The position numbers were made by a program, and so were the translations under genes. Below the pieces are notes generated by a model. That model was given only the letters and a program-made list of their open reading frames with translations, was not told the DNA's origin and ran no database searches. Shown one piece after another: positions 28,846-36,970 of a stretch of 64,000 nucleotides of DNA; within the stretch, counting starts at the first letter, position 1; the number at the start of each line of letters is the position of its first letter. The stretch is from Novosphingobium sp. PC22D (GTDB taxonomy: Bacteria; Pseudomonadota; Alphaproteobacteria; Sphingomonadales; Sphingomonadaceae). The stretch spans positions 248,001 through 312,000 of the forward strand of contig NZ_MWMO01000001.1 in assembly GCF_002556635.1 (NCBI RefSeq), in the 5' to 3' direction.

Positions 28846-29213
28846 TGGAACACACCCCCGGCTGAATTAGCTTGTGGGCCGTTCCCTATGCGGCGGTGAT
28901 GACGGTTGCGGGGAGGTTTGGCGGCAGTTTTGTGGCAGGAGCACCGATTGCGGCCCGGAGACCGGCCGAGCCGGCGCGCTGAGCGGTAACGCAAGAGCCG
29001 CGCGCAATGCTGCGGCGAACCATCCACGGCTTCCCGGATTTGCCTCGGGCGGCCCGAGACGGCGCGCAGGGCGCATCTTGCGCCAGTTTTGGCACGAGTT
29101 GCATGGTGAAGCGGTTGCGGAAGGCGCGTGACGATCTGCAAAAGGCGCCAATAAACCTGTGAACGGCGCCGGGTCATTTTCCGGTCGGCCGTTCCGGCAA
29201 ATGGGGGCGGAGA
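28846..29213. other. Divergent intergenic region between phoX and a TonB receptor
   Basis: These 368 bp should hold promoters for both genes. The PHO-box-like direct repeat is the only convincing motif. A GGAGA ribosome site precedes the TonB receptor start, and a GGGGGTGT precedes the phoX start. No small ORF with a good ribosome site was found. Confidence 0.5.
28921..28938 (-). promoter_or_regulatory. PHO-box-like direct repeat upstream of phoX
   Basis: Read on the minus strand the site is CTGCCAC-AAAA-CTGCCGC: two CTGCC heptamers spaced by 4 bases, giving the 11-bp period of the alphaproteobacterial PHO box (consensus CTGTCAT-N4-CTGTCAC). It is centred about 84 bp before the phoX start. 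Each half has a C in place of T. PhoB control under phosphate limitation is inferred. Confidence 0.5.
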
Positions 29214-31556
29214 ATGACTTATCGCGTTCTACTGAGCACCACGGGTGCTCTTGCGGCGCTTTGCGCGCCATCGGTCTGGGCGCAGGAAACGTCGGCGGAC
29301 GTTTCGGCGACAGCGGGCCAGTTCGATGAAATCCTGGTCACGGCGCGCCGGCGGACCGAAAGCGTGCAGGACGTGCCCGTGGCCGTTTCGGCGCTGAGCG
29401 CAAGCGACCTGGAGGCGCGTGGAATCCACACCGAGGCCGATCTGCAGACCGCGATTCCGGGCCTGATCGTCCGCTCGGGCAACAACAACAACCAGCTCAA
29501 CTACGTGATCCGGGGCGAGTCGGTGGATGCCTATTCGGGCTCGCCGCCGGGCGTTCAGCCGTACATCAACGAGGTGCCGTTCCCCGTCATCTCGTCGACG
29601 CCGTTCTACGACCTCGAGAACGTGCAGGCGGTGAAGGGCCCGCAGGGCACGCTGTTCGGACGCAACTCGACTGGCGGCGCGGTGCTGTTCCAGACGCGCG
29701 AGCCGGACGACTACTTCGGCGGTTACGCCTCGGTGCAGTACGGCAACTTCGATCGTCTGATCGGCGAGGCGGCCATCAACTTGCCGATCAGCGACGACAA
29801 GCTGCTCCTGCGTGTTGCCGGAACGGTCACGTCAGGTGGCGCGTTCGTCCGCAATCTCTACGACGATGAGATGCTCGGCGACAAGCATGAGCGGTCGGGC
29901 CGCGCGACGCTGGCGATCGAGCCGACAGAGAACATCCGCAATGTGACGATGGTGCAGGTCAGCAAGACCACCGGCACCAACGCGCCCAACACCGCCTACT
30001 ACACGATCCCCTGCGGTGATCCCTCGGGGTTCAATTCGTGCACTTATTCGCCGGACAACCAGCCGTTCTTCTCGGACCTGCTGGAAGGGCGGATCTTCGC
30101 CAACTATCCCAACGGTTTCGTCTATGCCGGGGGCTTCCAGTCGCTGCCCGAATTCCAGCGCTCGCAGGGTGACTACGTCGTCAACCAGAACGCCGATTTC
30201 GATCACCGCGCGCGCAGCGAGATGGTCGTCAACAAGACCGAGATCGAGCTCACCGACGACATCTCGCTGAAGAATATCTTCGGCTACTCGTTCTCCAAGA
30301 ACCAGATCAACTACGACACGGACTATTCGCCCTATCCCTTCATCCAGCAGTATTCGCCCGATGCGGTTCTGACCGGCGCCGATCTGCCGGTCGAGACCAG
30401 CGCGACCAAGACCTATTCGAACGAGTTGCAGCTTCAGGGCAAGACCGGCGATGGGCGCCTGACCTGGCTGCTCGGCGCATTCTACATCGATGCCAAGGAG
30501 GACTATTTCTCGCCGCTGTGGCTCGGCGCCGCCAACGTCTCCGTCGCTTACAACGCGGCGACCGGCAACAAGTCGACGGCGGTTTTCGGGCAAGCGACCT
30601 ACGAGCTGACCGACCGGCTAAACCTCACCGTCGGCGGCCGCTACACCTGGGAGAAGATCACGCTGGTCCAGCTCGACCAGTCGATCTTCGGCCCCGGCCA
30701 GCGGCAGAGCGTGAAGCAGAGCGATCCGAGCTGGACCGCCACGCTCGATTACCATGCGACGCCCGACCTCATGGTCTATCTTTCCTCGCGCGGCTCGTGG
30801 CGGCGCGGCGGCTTCAACCCCTTCAACCCGCCGACACCGACGCCGCTCACCGCGGCCAACGACCCGGGCGGCAACTTCTTCCTGCCCGAGCGGGTTCGCG
30901 ACGTGGAAGCCGGCCTGAAGTTCGAAGGCCGCGCGGGTGACATGCCGGTGCGTGCGAACCTGGCCGTCTACAACGCCTGGATCGCCGACATCCAGAAGAC
31001 CGCTTACGTGGTCATCGCCGGAACGGCGTCGTCGGCGACGATCAACGTGCCCAAGACTCGCATTCGCGGCATCGAGACCGATGCCAGCCTGCGACCGGCC
31101 GACTGGCTGACGGTGGCGGGATCGATCACCTACACCGACGCCAAGTTCACCGACAACGAGTCCCGCCTGTTCGGCAACCCGGTGCTCTACGGACCGTTCG
31201 GCGACGTGCCCGAATTCGCGGGCACGCTCTCGGCCGATGCGGTCCTGCCGCTGGGCGGCGACGCGGGCGAACTGAACTACCACGTCGATCTCTATCACCA
31301 GTCCTCGTTCTACTTCTCGAACCTGGGCGGCACGATCCAGCCGGGCACGAAGCTGCCGGCCTATACGCTGATCAACATGCGGCTCGACTGGGACGATATG
31401 TTCGACAGCCCGTTGAAGGCCAGCCTCTTCGTCAAGAACCTGACCGACAAGCTCTATTATACCGGCGGTTCGGCCGGCGCGCAGAACTTCTCGGTGGAGT
31501 CCGCCGGCTTCGGCCAGCCGCGCACCTACGGCGTGGCGGTGCGGGTCGACTTCTGA
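29214..31556 (+). CDS. TonB-dependent receptor
   Basis: The 780-aa outer-membrane receptor has a Sec signal peptide (MTYRVLLSTTGALAALCAP, cleaved near VWAQE), a TonB-box-like segment DEILVTARRR, a plug domain (about 50-165, with VPVAVSALSASDL, AIPGLIVRSG and VKGPQGTLFGRNSTGGAV), and a beta-barrel ending in an aromatic residue (RVDF). It belongs to the sphingomonad catabolic receptor type. Its TGA overlaps the ATG of the small monooxygenase gene (TGATG), and the PQQ dehydrogenase and BVMO genes follow. It probably imports the operon's substrate, or possibly PQQ; neither is shown. Confidence 0.92.
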   Translation: MTYRVLLSTTGALAALCAPSVWAQETSADVSATAGQFDEILVTARRRTESVQDVPVAVSALSASDLEARGIHTEADLQTAIPGLIVRSGNNNNQLNYVIRGESVDAYSGSPPGVQPYINEVPFPVISSTPFYDLENVQAVKGPQGTLFGRNSTGGAVLFQTREPDDYFGGYASVQYGNFDRLIGEAAINLPISDDKLLLRVAGTVTSGGAFVRNLYDDEMLGDKHERSGRATLAIEPTENIRNVTMVQVSKTTGTNAPNTAYYTIPCGDPSGFNSCTYSPDNQPFFSDLLEGRIFANYPNGFVYAGGFQSLPEFQRSQGDYVVNQNADFDHRARSEMVVNKTEIELTDDISLKNIFGYSFSKNQINYDTDYSPYPFIQQYSPDAVLTGADLPVETSATKTYSNELQLQGKTGDGRLTWLLGAFYIDAKEDYFSPLWLGAANVSVAYNAATGNKSTAVFGQATYELTDRLNLTVGGRYTWEKITLVQLDQSIFGPGQRQSVKQSDPSWTATLDYHATPDLMVYLSSRGSWRRGGFNPFNPPTPTPLTAANDPGGNFFLPERVRDVEAGLKFEGRAGDMPVRANLAVYNAWIADIQKTAYVVIAGTASSATINVPKTRIRGIETDASLRPADWLTVAGSITYTDAKFTDNESRLFGNPVLYGPFGDVPEFAGTLSADAVLPLGGDAGELNYHVDLYHQSSFYFSNLGGTIQPGTKLPAYTLINMRLDWDDMFDSPLKASLFVKNLTDKLYYTGGSAGAQNFSVESAGFGQPRTYGVAVRVDF

Positions 31557-31849
31557 TGGCGCAGCTCGCCAACATCGTGCTGCTGCGCGCCAGGCCCGGC
31601 AGGATCGACGATCTCGAAGCCGCCCTGCGCACGTTGCTTGCCGCCACGCATCAGGAGGCGGGCTGCGCCGGGGGCGAACTGCACCGTTCCGCCGAGGATG
31701 AGGCGCTGTTCATGGTGTACGAGCGCTGGACCGATCAGGCGGGCTTCGACGCGCACATGGCCGAGCCGCACGTCGCGCAATTCCTGGCCGCGGCGGATGA
31801 TCTCCTGGCCGAACCGGCCGAAGTCCGCGCCTTCGAAACCCTGACCTGA
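31556..31849 (+). CDS. Antibiotic biosynthesis monooxygenase (ABM) domain protein
   Basis: The 97-aa protein is one ABM/dimeric alpha-beta barrel domain: NIVLLRARPGRIDDLEAALRTLL, then HQEAGCAGGELHRSAEDEALFMVYERW and a final HVAQFLAAADDLL helix. Members act as cofactor-free monooxygenases or heme-degrading and isomerising proteins, usually as dimers. Its ATG overlaps the receptor stop, and the PQQ dehydrogenase follows after 35 bp, so it is part of the same transcript. The exact role is unknown. Confidence 0.83.
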   Translation: MAQLANIVLLRARPGRIDDLEAALRTLLAATHQEAGCAGGELHRSAEDEALFMVYERWTDQAGFDAHMAEPHVAQFLAAADDLLAEPAEVRAFETLT

Positions 31850-31884
31850 ACACTGTGGGGCCGCAACGGCGGTCTTGCGAGGAG

Positions 31885-33996
31885 ATGATCTTGTCTGAGA
31901 ATCGGAAGAGGGCCATGCGGCCCCGCGGTGTTCTTTTTTGCGCATTCGTCGCCATGCTTCTCGCGGGCTGTTCGGCCCGGGGCGCCGGCAACGGCCCCGC
32001 AGAATGGCCGGTGCATGGTGGCACCGATCTCGAGCAGCGGTTCGCCGATCTCGACCAGATCAACACGCAGACCGTCGACAGGCTCGGGCTCGCCTGGTCG
32101 TTCGAACTCGATTCGAGCCGGGGACAGGAAGCGACGCCGATCGTTGTCGACGGCGTCATGTACGTCGCCGCGGCCTGGTCGCACGTCTACGCCATCGACG
32201 CCAGGACGGGCGAGGAGCTGTGGCACTTCGACCCCAAGATCGCCGGACGCAAGGGCTTCGATGCCTGTTGCGACGTCATTTCGCGCGGAGTCGCCGTGGC
32301 GGGTGGCAAGGTCTTCCTCGGCGCGCTCGACGGACGGCTGATCGCGCTCGACGCCAAGACCGGCAAAGAGGTCTGGTCGGTCCAGACGACCGATCCCGCC
32401 AAGCCCTACACGATCAGCGGCGCACCGCGCGTGTTCGGCGACAAGGTGGTGATCGGGAACGCCGGCGCGGAATACGGAGTGCGCGGTTACGTCACCGCCT
32501 ATGCGGCGAAGACGGGCCAGCAGGTGTGGCGTTTCTACACCGTCCCCGGCGATCCCGACGCCAAGCCCGACGGCGCCGCGTCCGATGCCGTCCTCAAGGA
32601 CAAGGCGCTGCCGACATGGGCGGGCCGCTGGTACGAGTACGGCGGCGGCGGAACGGTGTGGGACGCGATCGTCTACGATCCCGAACTCAAGCAGCTCTAC
32701 ATCGGCGTCGGCAACGGCAGCCCGTGGAACCGGCAGGTCCGATCGGACGGCAAGGGCGACAATCTGTTCCTGTCCTCGATCGTGGCGCTCGATCCGGACA
32801 CCGGCGCCTACAAGTGGCACTATCAGGAAACGCCGGGCGAAAGCTGGGACTTCACCGCTTCGCAGCCGATCATCCTCGCGACGCTGAAGATCGACGGAGT
32901 CGATCGCAAGGTGTTGATGCAGGCGCCCAAGAACGGTTTCTTCTACGTGATCGACCGGGAGACGGGCAAACTGATCTCGGCCAAGAACTTCGTGCCGATG
33001 AACTGGGCCCGGGGCGTCGACATGAAGACCGGACGCCCGATCATGAACCCGGCGGCGCGCTATCGCTCGGCGCCCTTCCTGATGTATCCCAACGCGCTGG
33101 GCGGCCATAGCTGGCATCCGATGGCTTTCAGCCCGAAGACCGGCCTCGTCTACTTTCCGGTCTACCACTCTAAGATGGTCTACGGGAACGATCCCAACTT
33201 CAAGTACACGCCGGGCCTGTGGAACAAGGGGATCGACGATCGCAACCTCGAGGCGCCCGACGACCCGGAAGTCGCGCGCAAGGGCGCCGAGGGCTTCGAG
33301 GGCCGGCTGGTCGCCTGGGACCCGGTGCGGCAGAAGGAGGTCTGGTCCGTCGCGCATCCCACGCTGCAGAACGGCGGTGTGCTCGCCACGGCAGGCGGTC
33401 TGGTGTTCGAGGGGACGGGCGTCGGCCGGTTCGAGGCGCGCGACGCCGGAAACGGCAAGCTGCTCTGGAGCTTCGAGGCGAATGACGGCATCATCGCGGG
33501 GCCCATCAGCTATCGGCTCGACGGCACCCAGTATGTCGCGGTCCTGGCGGGATACGGCGGTGGTTTCGGCCTCGGCGAGGGCGCGGAAAAGCCGCGCGCC
33601 CGGCCCAACGGACGCGTCCTGGTGTTCAAGCTCGACGGCACCGGCACGCTGCCGCAATTCGAGCCCGGCGAGCCATCGGACCTGACGATCACCGACGAAA
33701 GCTTCACGACGGCGCAGATCGATGCCGGGCGGCTGCTCTACACCCAGCAATGCTATCGCTGCCACGGTTCGGGCGCGGCCTCGACCGGCGTATTGCCCGA
33801 CCTGCGCCGTTCCGGCGCGCTCGCGAGCCGCGACGCCTGGCGCGCCGTCCTGGTCGATGGCGTCCTGGAGGAGAGAGGGATGATCAGTTTCAGCAAGTGG
33901 CTGAGCGAAGAGCAGATCGAGGATATCCGCGCCTACGTTTCGCACCGCGCGCGGCTGGCGCAGCCCGCGCCGCAGAGCAAGGCCGCCAAGCCATGA
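31885..33996 (+). CDS. PQQ-dependent alcohol dehydrogenase with C-terminal cytochrome c, lipoprotein
   Basis: The 703-aa protein is a quinohemoprotein alcohol dehydrogenase. It has repeated PQQ propeller motifs (AIDARTGEELWHFDP, ALDAKTGKEVWSV, AWDPVRQKEVWSV), the vicinal disulfide Cys128-Cys129 in FDACCDVISRG, and a C-terminal heme site CYRCH at residue 623 with a possible Met ligand at 666. The N-terminus ends in a lipobox MLLAGC (Cys29), so it is probably a periplasmic-facing lipoprotein. Starts possible: ATG 31885, TTG 31891 (best spaced from GAGGAG) or ATG 31915. It oxidises an alcohol to a carbonyl, passing electrons to cytochrome. Its stop overlaps the BVMO start (ATGA). Confidence 0.9.
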   Translation: MILSENRKRAMRPRGVLFCAFVAMLLAGCSARGAGNGPAEWPVHGGTDLEQRFADLDQINTQTVDRLGLAWSFELDSSRGQEATPIVVDGVMYVAAAWSHVYAIDARTGEELWHFDPKIAGRKGFDACCDVISRGVAVAGGKVFLGALDGRLIALDAKTGKEVWSVQTTDPAKPYTISGAPRVFGDKVVIGNAGAEYGVRGYVTAYAAKTGQQVWRFYTVPGDPDAKPDGAASDAVLKDKALPTWAGRWYEYGGGGTVWDAIVYDPELKQLYIGVGNGSPWNRQVRSDGKGDNLFLSSIVALDPDTGAYKWHYQETPGESWDFTASQPIILATLKIDGVDRKVLMQAPKNGFFYVIDRETGKLISAKNFVPMNWARGVDMKTGRPIMNPAARYRSAPFLMYPNALGGHSWHPMAFSPKTGLVYFPVYHSKMVYGNDPNFKYTPGLWNKGIDDRNLEAPDDPEVARKGAEGFEGRLVAWDPVRQKEVWSVAHPTLQNGGVLATAGGLVFEGTGVGRFEARDAGNGKLLWSFEANDGIIAGPISYRLDGTQYVAVLAGYGGGFGLGEGAEKPRARPNGRVLVFKLDGTGTLPQFEPGEPSDLTITDESFTTAQIDAGRLLYTQQCYRCHGSGAASTGVLPDLRRSGALASRDAWRAVLVDGVLEERGMISFSKWLSEEQIEDIRAYVSHRARLAQPAPQSKAAKP

Positions 33997-35765
33997 GCGA
34001 TACCGACATCGATCTCGACGAACTCGAGCGGCGCTATGCGCAGGAGCGCGACAAGCGTCTGCGCAGCGACGGCATGGCGCAATACGAGCCCCTGGGAAAG
34101 CGCTTTGCGGCGCTGGCGCGCGATCCCCACGCCGATCCCGATTTCAAGCGCGCGCCGATCGAGGAGGATGGCGAGGTCCTGATCATCGGTGGCGGCTTCG
34201 CCGGCCTGCTGGCTGGCGCGCGGCTGCGCGAACAGGGCGTCGATGCCATCCGGATCATCGAGAAGGGCGCCGACTTCGGCGGCACCTGGTACTGGAATCG
34301 CTATCCCGGGGCGGCCTGCGACGTCGAATCGACGGTCTACCTGCCGATGCTGGAGGAACTGGGCCACGTCCCGACCGAGCGCTATCCGCGCGGGTCGGAG
34401 ATCCAGGCCTACTGCGGCAGGATCGCGGAGCGCTATGACCTGCGCCGCGCCGCGCTGTTCCAGACCCTTGCGCGGAAGCTGCGCTGGGATGCCGGGCGCG
34501 CGCGCTGGATCGTCGAGACCGATCGCGGCGACCGGATCGCCGCGCGTTTCGTCATCTCCTGCACCGGGCTGCTGAGCAATCCCAAGCTGCCGAGGATACC
34601 CGGCATCGAGACCTTCGCCGGCCATGCCTTCCACACCAGCCGCTGGGACTACGCCTATACCGGCGGAGACGAGAGCGGCGGCCTCACCGGCCTTGCCGAC
34701 AAGGTCGTCGGCATCATCGGCACGGGCTCGACCGGCGTCCAGGTGATCCCCCATCTCGCCGCCTGGGCCAAGCACCTCTACGTGTTCCAGCGCACGCCCG
34801 CCTCGGTCGAAGTGCGTGCCAACCGCCCGCTCACCGACGACGATTTCGCCGGACTCGAGCCCGGCTGGCAGCGCCAGCGGCGCGACAATTTCACCACGCT
34901 CACCGGCGGCGGCTATGCCCCGGTCGATCTGGTCGGCGATAGCTGGACCGACATCATCCGCTCCGTCATGCCGCGCCTCGAGAACGGCGAGCCGGTCGCC
35001 GACGTCGAGGCCATCCGCCGCGCGGAGATGCGCAAGGCAGAAGGCGTGCGCCAGCGTGTCGCGGCCACCGTCCGCGATCCGGAGACGGCCGAGGCGCTCA
35101 AGCCGTGGTTCCACTACTTCTGCAAGCGCCCCTGCTTCCACGACGAATATCTGGAGAGCTTCAACCGGCCCAACGTCACGCTCGTCGATACGCAGGGCAA
35201 GGGCGTGGAGCGCTTCACCCCGGCGGGCGCGGTCGTCGCGGGCACCGAGTATCCGCTCGATTGTCTGGTGCTGGCCACCGGCTTCGATTTCCTCGTCGAC
35301 TACTGCGAGGAAGCGGGGCTGGAGATCGTCGGCGACGGGGGCGTCGATCTGTCGGACCGCTGGGCCGACGGGCCGCTGACGCTCCACGGCATGCAGACGC
35401 ATGGATTTCCGAACTTCTTCATGATGGCGATCGCGCAGGCGGGGGCGGCTGTGAACTACGTCCACACCGCCGATGAGCAGACCCAGACGATCGCGCAGAT
35501 CATCGCCGAGACGCGTGAGCGCGGCGCGACCCGCGTCGAGCCCAGCCTTGCGGCCGAGACCGCCTGGGTGGAAACGATCGTCGAAGGCGCGAAGGCCAGA
35601 CGCGCCTTCCTCGAAAGCTGCACGCCGGGCTACTACAGCTACGAGGGCCGCCGCGAGCGCAAGGCAGCGCTCAACGATTTCTACGCGGGCGGTCCGATGG
35701 CCTATATCGAGCACTTGCGAGACTGGCGCGATGCCGGCGGCTTCCCGGGTCTCGACTGGACCTGA
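33993..35765 (+). CDS. Flavin-containing Baeyer-Villiger monooxygenase
   Basis: The 590-aa protein has two Rossmann motifs: GGGFAG (66-71) for FAD and GTGSTG (about 243-248) for NADPH. Between them is the BVMO fingerprint FAGHAFHTSRW (208-218), matching FxGxxxHxxxW exactly. GGTWYWNRYPGAACDVES is also typical of cyclohexanone/steroid monooxygenases. An N-terminal extension of about 60 residues is like that of phenylacetone monooxygenase relatives. It inserts oxygen beside a ketone to give an ester or lactone. It is translationally coupled to the PQQ dehydrogenase, which could supply the ketone from a secondary alcohol. Confidence 0.93.
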   Translation: MSDTDIDLDELERRYAQERDKRLRSDGMAQYEPLGKRFAALARDPHADPDFKRAPIEEDGEVLIIGGGFAGLLAGARLREQGVDAIRIIEKGADFGGTWYWNRYPGAACDVESTVYLPMLEELGHVPTERYPRGSEIQAYCGRIAERYDLRRAALFQTLARKLRWDAGRARWIVETDRGDRIAARFVISCTGLLSNPKLPRIPGIETFAGHAFHTSRWDYAYTGGDESGGLTGLADKVVGIIGTGSTGVQVIPHLAAWAKHLYVFQRTPASVEVRANRPLTDDDFAGLEPGWQRQRRDNFTTLTGGGYAPVDLVGDSWTDIIRSVMPRLENGEPVADVEAIRRAEMRKAEGVRQRVAATVRDPETAEALKPWFHYFCKRPCFHDEYLESFNRPNVTLVDTQGKGVERFTPAGAVVAGTEYPLDCLVLATGFDFLVDYCEEAGLEIVGDGGVDLSDRWADGPLTLHGMQTHGFPNFFMMAIAQAGAAVNYVHTADEQTQTIAQIIAETRERGATRVEPSLAAETAWVETIVEGAKARRAFLESCTPGYYSYEGRRERKAALNDFYAGGPMAYIEHLRDWRDAGGFPGLDWT

Positions 35766-35888
35766 CGCGCCGGGGGTGCGGCGCAAAAACTCTCACGCAC
35801 GGATAGCGGCGCGATTGACATGACCACCACCGCCTTGCTGAGGTAAGCGCAGAACAACGCTACGCTTACGGGAGGCAGGGAAGAGACG

Positions 35889-36875
35889 GTGTTCAAGCCA
35901 TCGAAGCTGCGCACCTATCTGATGCTCGCGCAAGATGCCGGGCTGAGCCCCGACGAAATCCTGGAAGGGACCGGCGTCTCCTGGGACGACATTCACGCGC
36001 TCAAGCCTTTCGATCTGCCGACGATCGCCAACCTGTTCGAGCACCTCGCCCGGCGCACGCCTCCCGGCTTCGCGATCACCAGCGCCTACGGCTCGCAAGT
36101 GCGCAGCTACGGGGTCGTCGGCTTCGGCACGATGAGCATGCCGACCCTGCGCGAGGCATTCCACCACTGGAGCCGCTATTGCCTCATCGCCGGCGATCCG
36201 CTCGCCACCCGGATCATCGAGAAGGGCGACGAATGGCAGATGGTGTTCGAAACCCGGCTTGCGATGTCGATGCCCGCCCGGCGCTATTGCCTGGAAGCCG
36301 CGGTCGCGGCGGTCGAACCGGTGATAAAGGAACTGACCAACGAACCCGCGACGAGCCTCAGGATCGATTTCGGATTCCCGGAGGGCCCCGATCCCGACGC
36401 CTACGGCCTGTTTCGCGCGCCGGACGTCCGGTTTTCGCAAAGAGCGACGGTGTACCATGGGCGGCGCAGCGACCTCGACCGGCCGATCCCGGCGAGCGAC
36501 GAGTTCGTCCAGGCCATCTTCCACCAGCAATGCGACCAGTATCTCAGCGATCTCACGCATACCCGCTCGCTCAACGAGCGCATGGAGGACCTGCTTCGCG
36601 AGTCCGCCGGCAACCTGCCGACGCTCGACGATATCGCCGCCGCCCTGCGGATGAGCCGCCGGTCGCTGCAGCGGCACCTCAGCGACGAGGGATTGACCTT
36701 CCAGCAGGTCGTGAAGCGCTTTCGCCAGCGTCACGCCTTCGTGCTGTTGCGCGAGGACTCGCCCAACCTGAAGGCGATCGCCCACACCCTGGGCTTCTAC
36801 GATGTCGGCAATTTCCGCCGCGCCTTCCGGGAATGGACCGGGCAATCCATCGGCGAATGGCTGGCCGATCAATAG
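35889..36875 (+). CDS. AraC family transcriptional regulator
   Basis: The 328-aa protein has an arabinose-binding-like N-terminal domain of the ArgR/OruR type (Arabinose_bd, about 20-200). The C-terminal double HTH (about 235-328) contains LDDIAAALRMSRRSLQRHL and IAHTLGFYDVGNFRRAFREWTGQS. It starts at GTG 35889 with GGGAAGAGA upstream. It is 123 bp downstream of the BVMO on the same strand and probably has its own promoter. It is likely the regulator of the receptor-PQQ-BVMO cluster. The effector is unknown. Confidence 0.92.
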   Translation: MFKPSKLRTYLMLAQDAGLSPDEILEGTGVSWDDIHALKPFDLPTIANLFEHLARRTPPGFAITSAYGSQVRSYGVVGFGTMSMPTLREAFHHWSRYCLIAGDPLATRIIEKGDEWQMVFETRLAMSMPARRYCLEAAVAAVEPVIKELTNEPATSLRIDFGFPEGPDPDAYGLFRAPDVRFSQRATVYHGRRSDLDRPIPASDEFVQAIFHQQCDQYLSDLTHTRSLNERMEDLLRESAGNLPTLDDIAAALRMSRRSLQRHLSDEGLTFQQVVKRFRQRHAFVLLREDSPNLKAIAHTLGFYDVGNFRRAFREWTGQSIGEWLADQ

Positions 36876-36970
36876 GACACGGAAAATCGTGCAAAACGTC
36901 ACCGCGCCAGATCGCGACGCCCCTTGATTTGTCTGGAGCGGGCGAAGGGTCTCGGGCGTCCTTGCGGAGT

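Noticed and set aside
31735..33945. Minus-strand open frame of over 700 codons antisense to the PQQ dehydrogenase
   Set aside because: No ribosome site and no protein-like pattern; the plus strand carries PQQ repeats and a heme motif.
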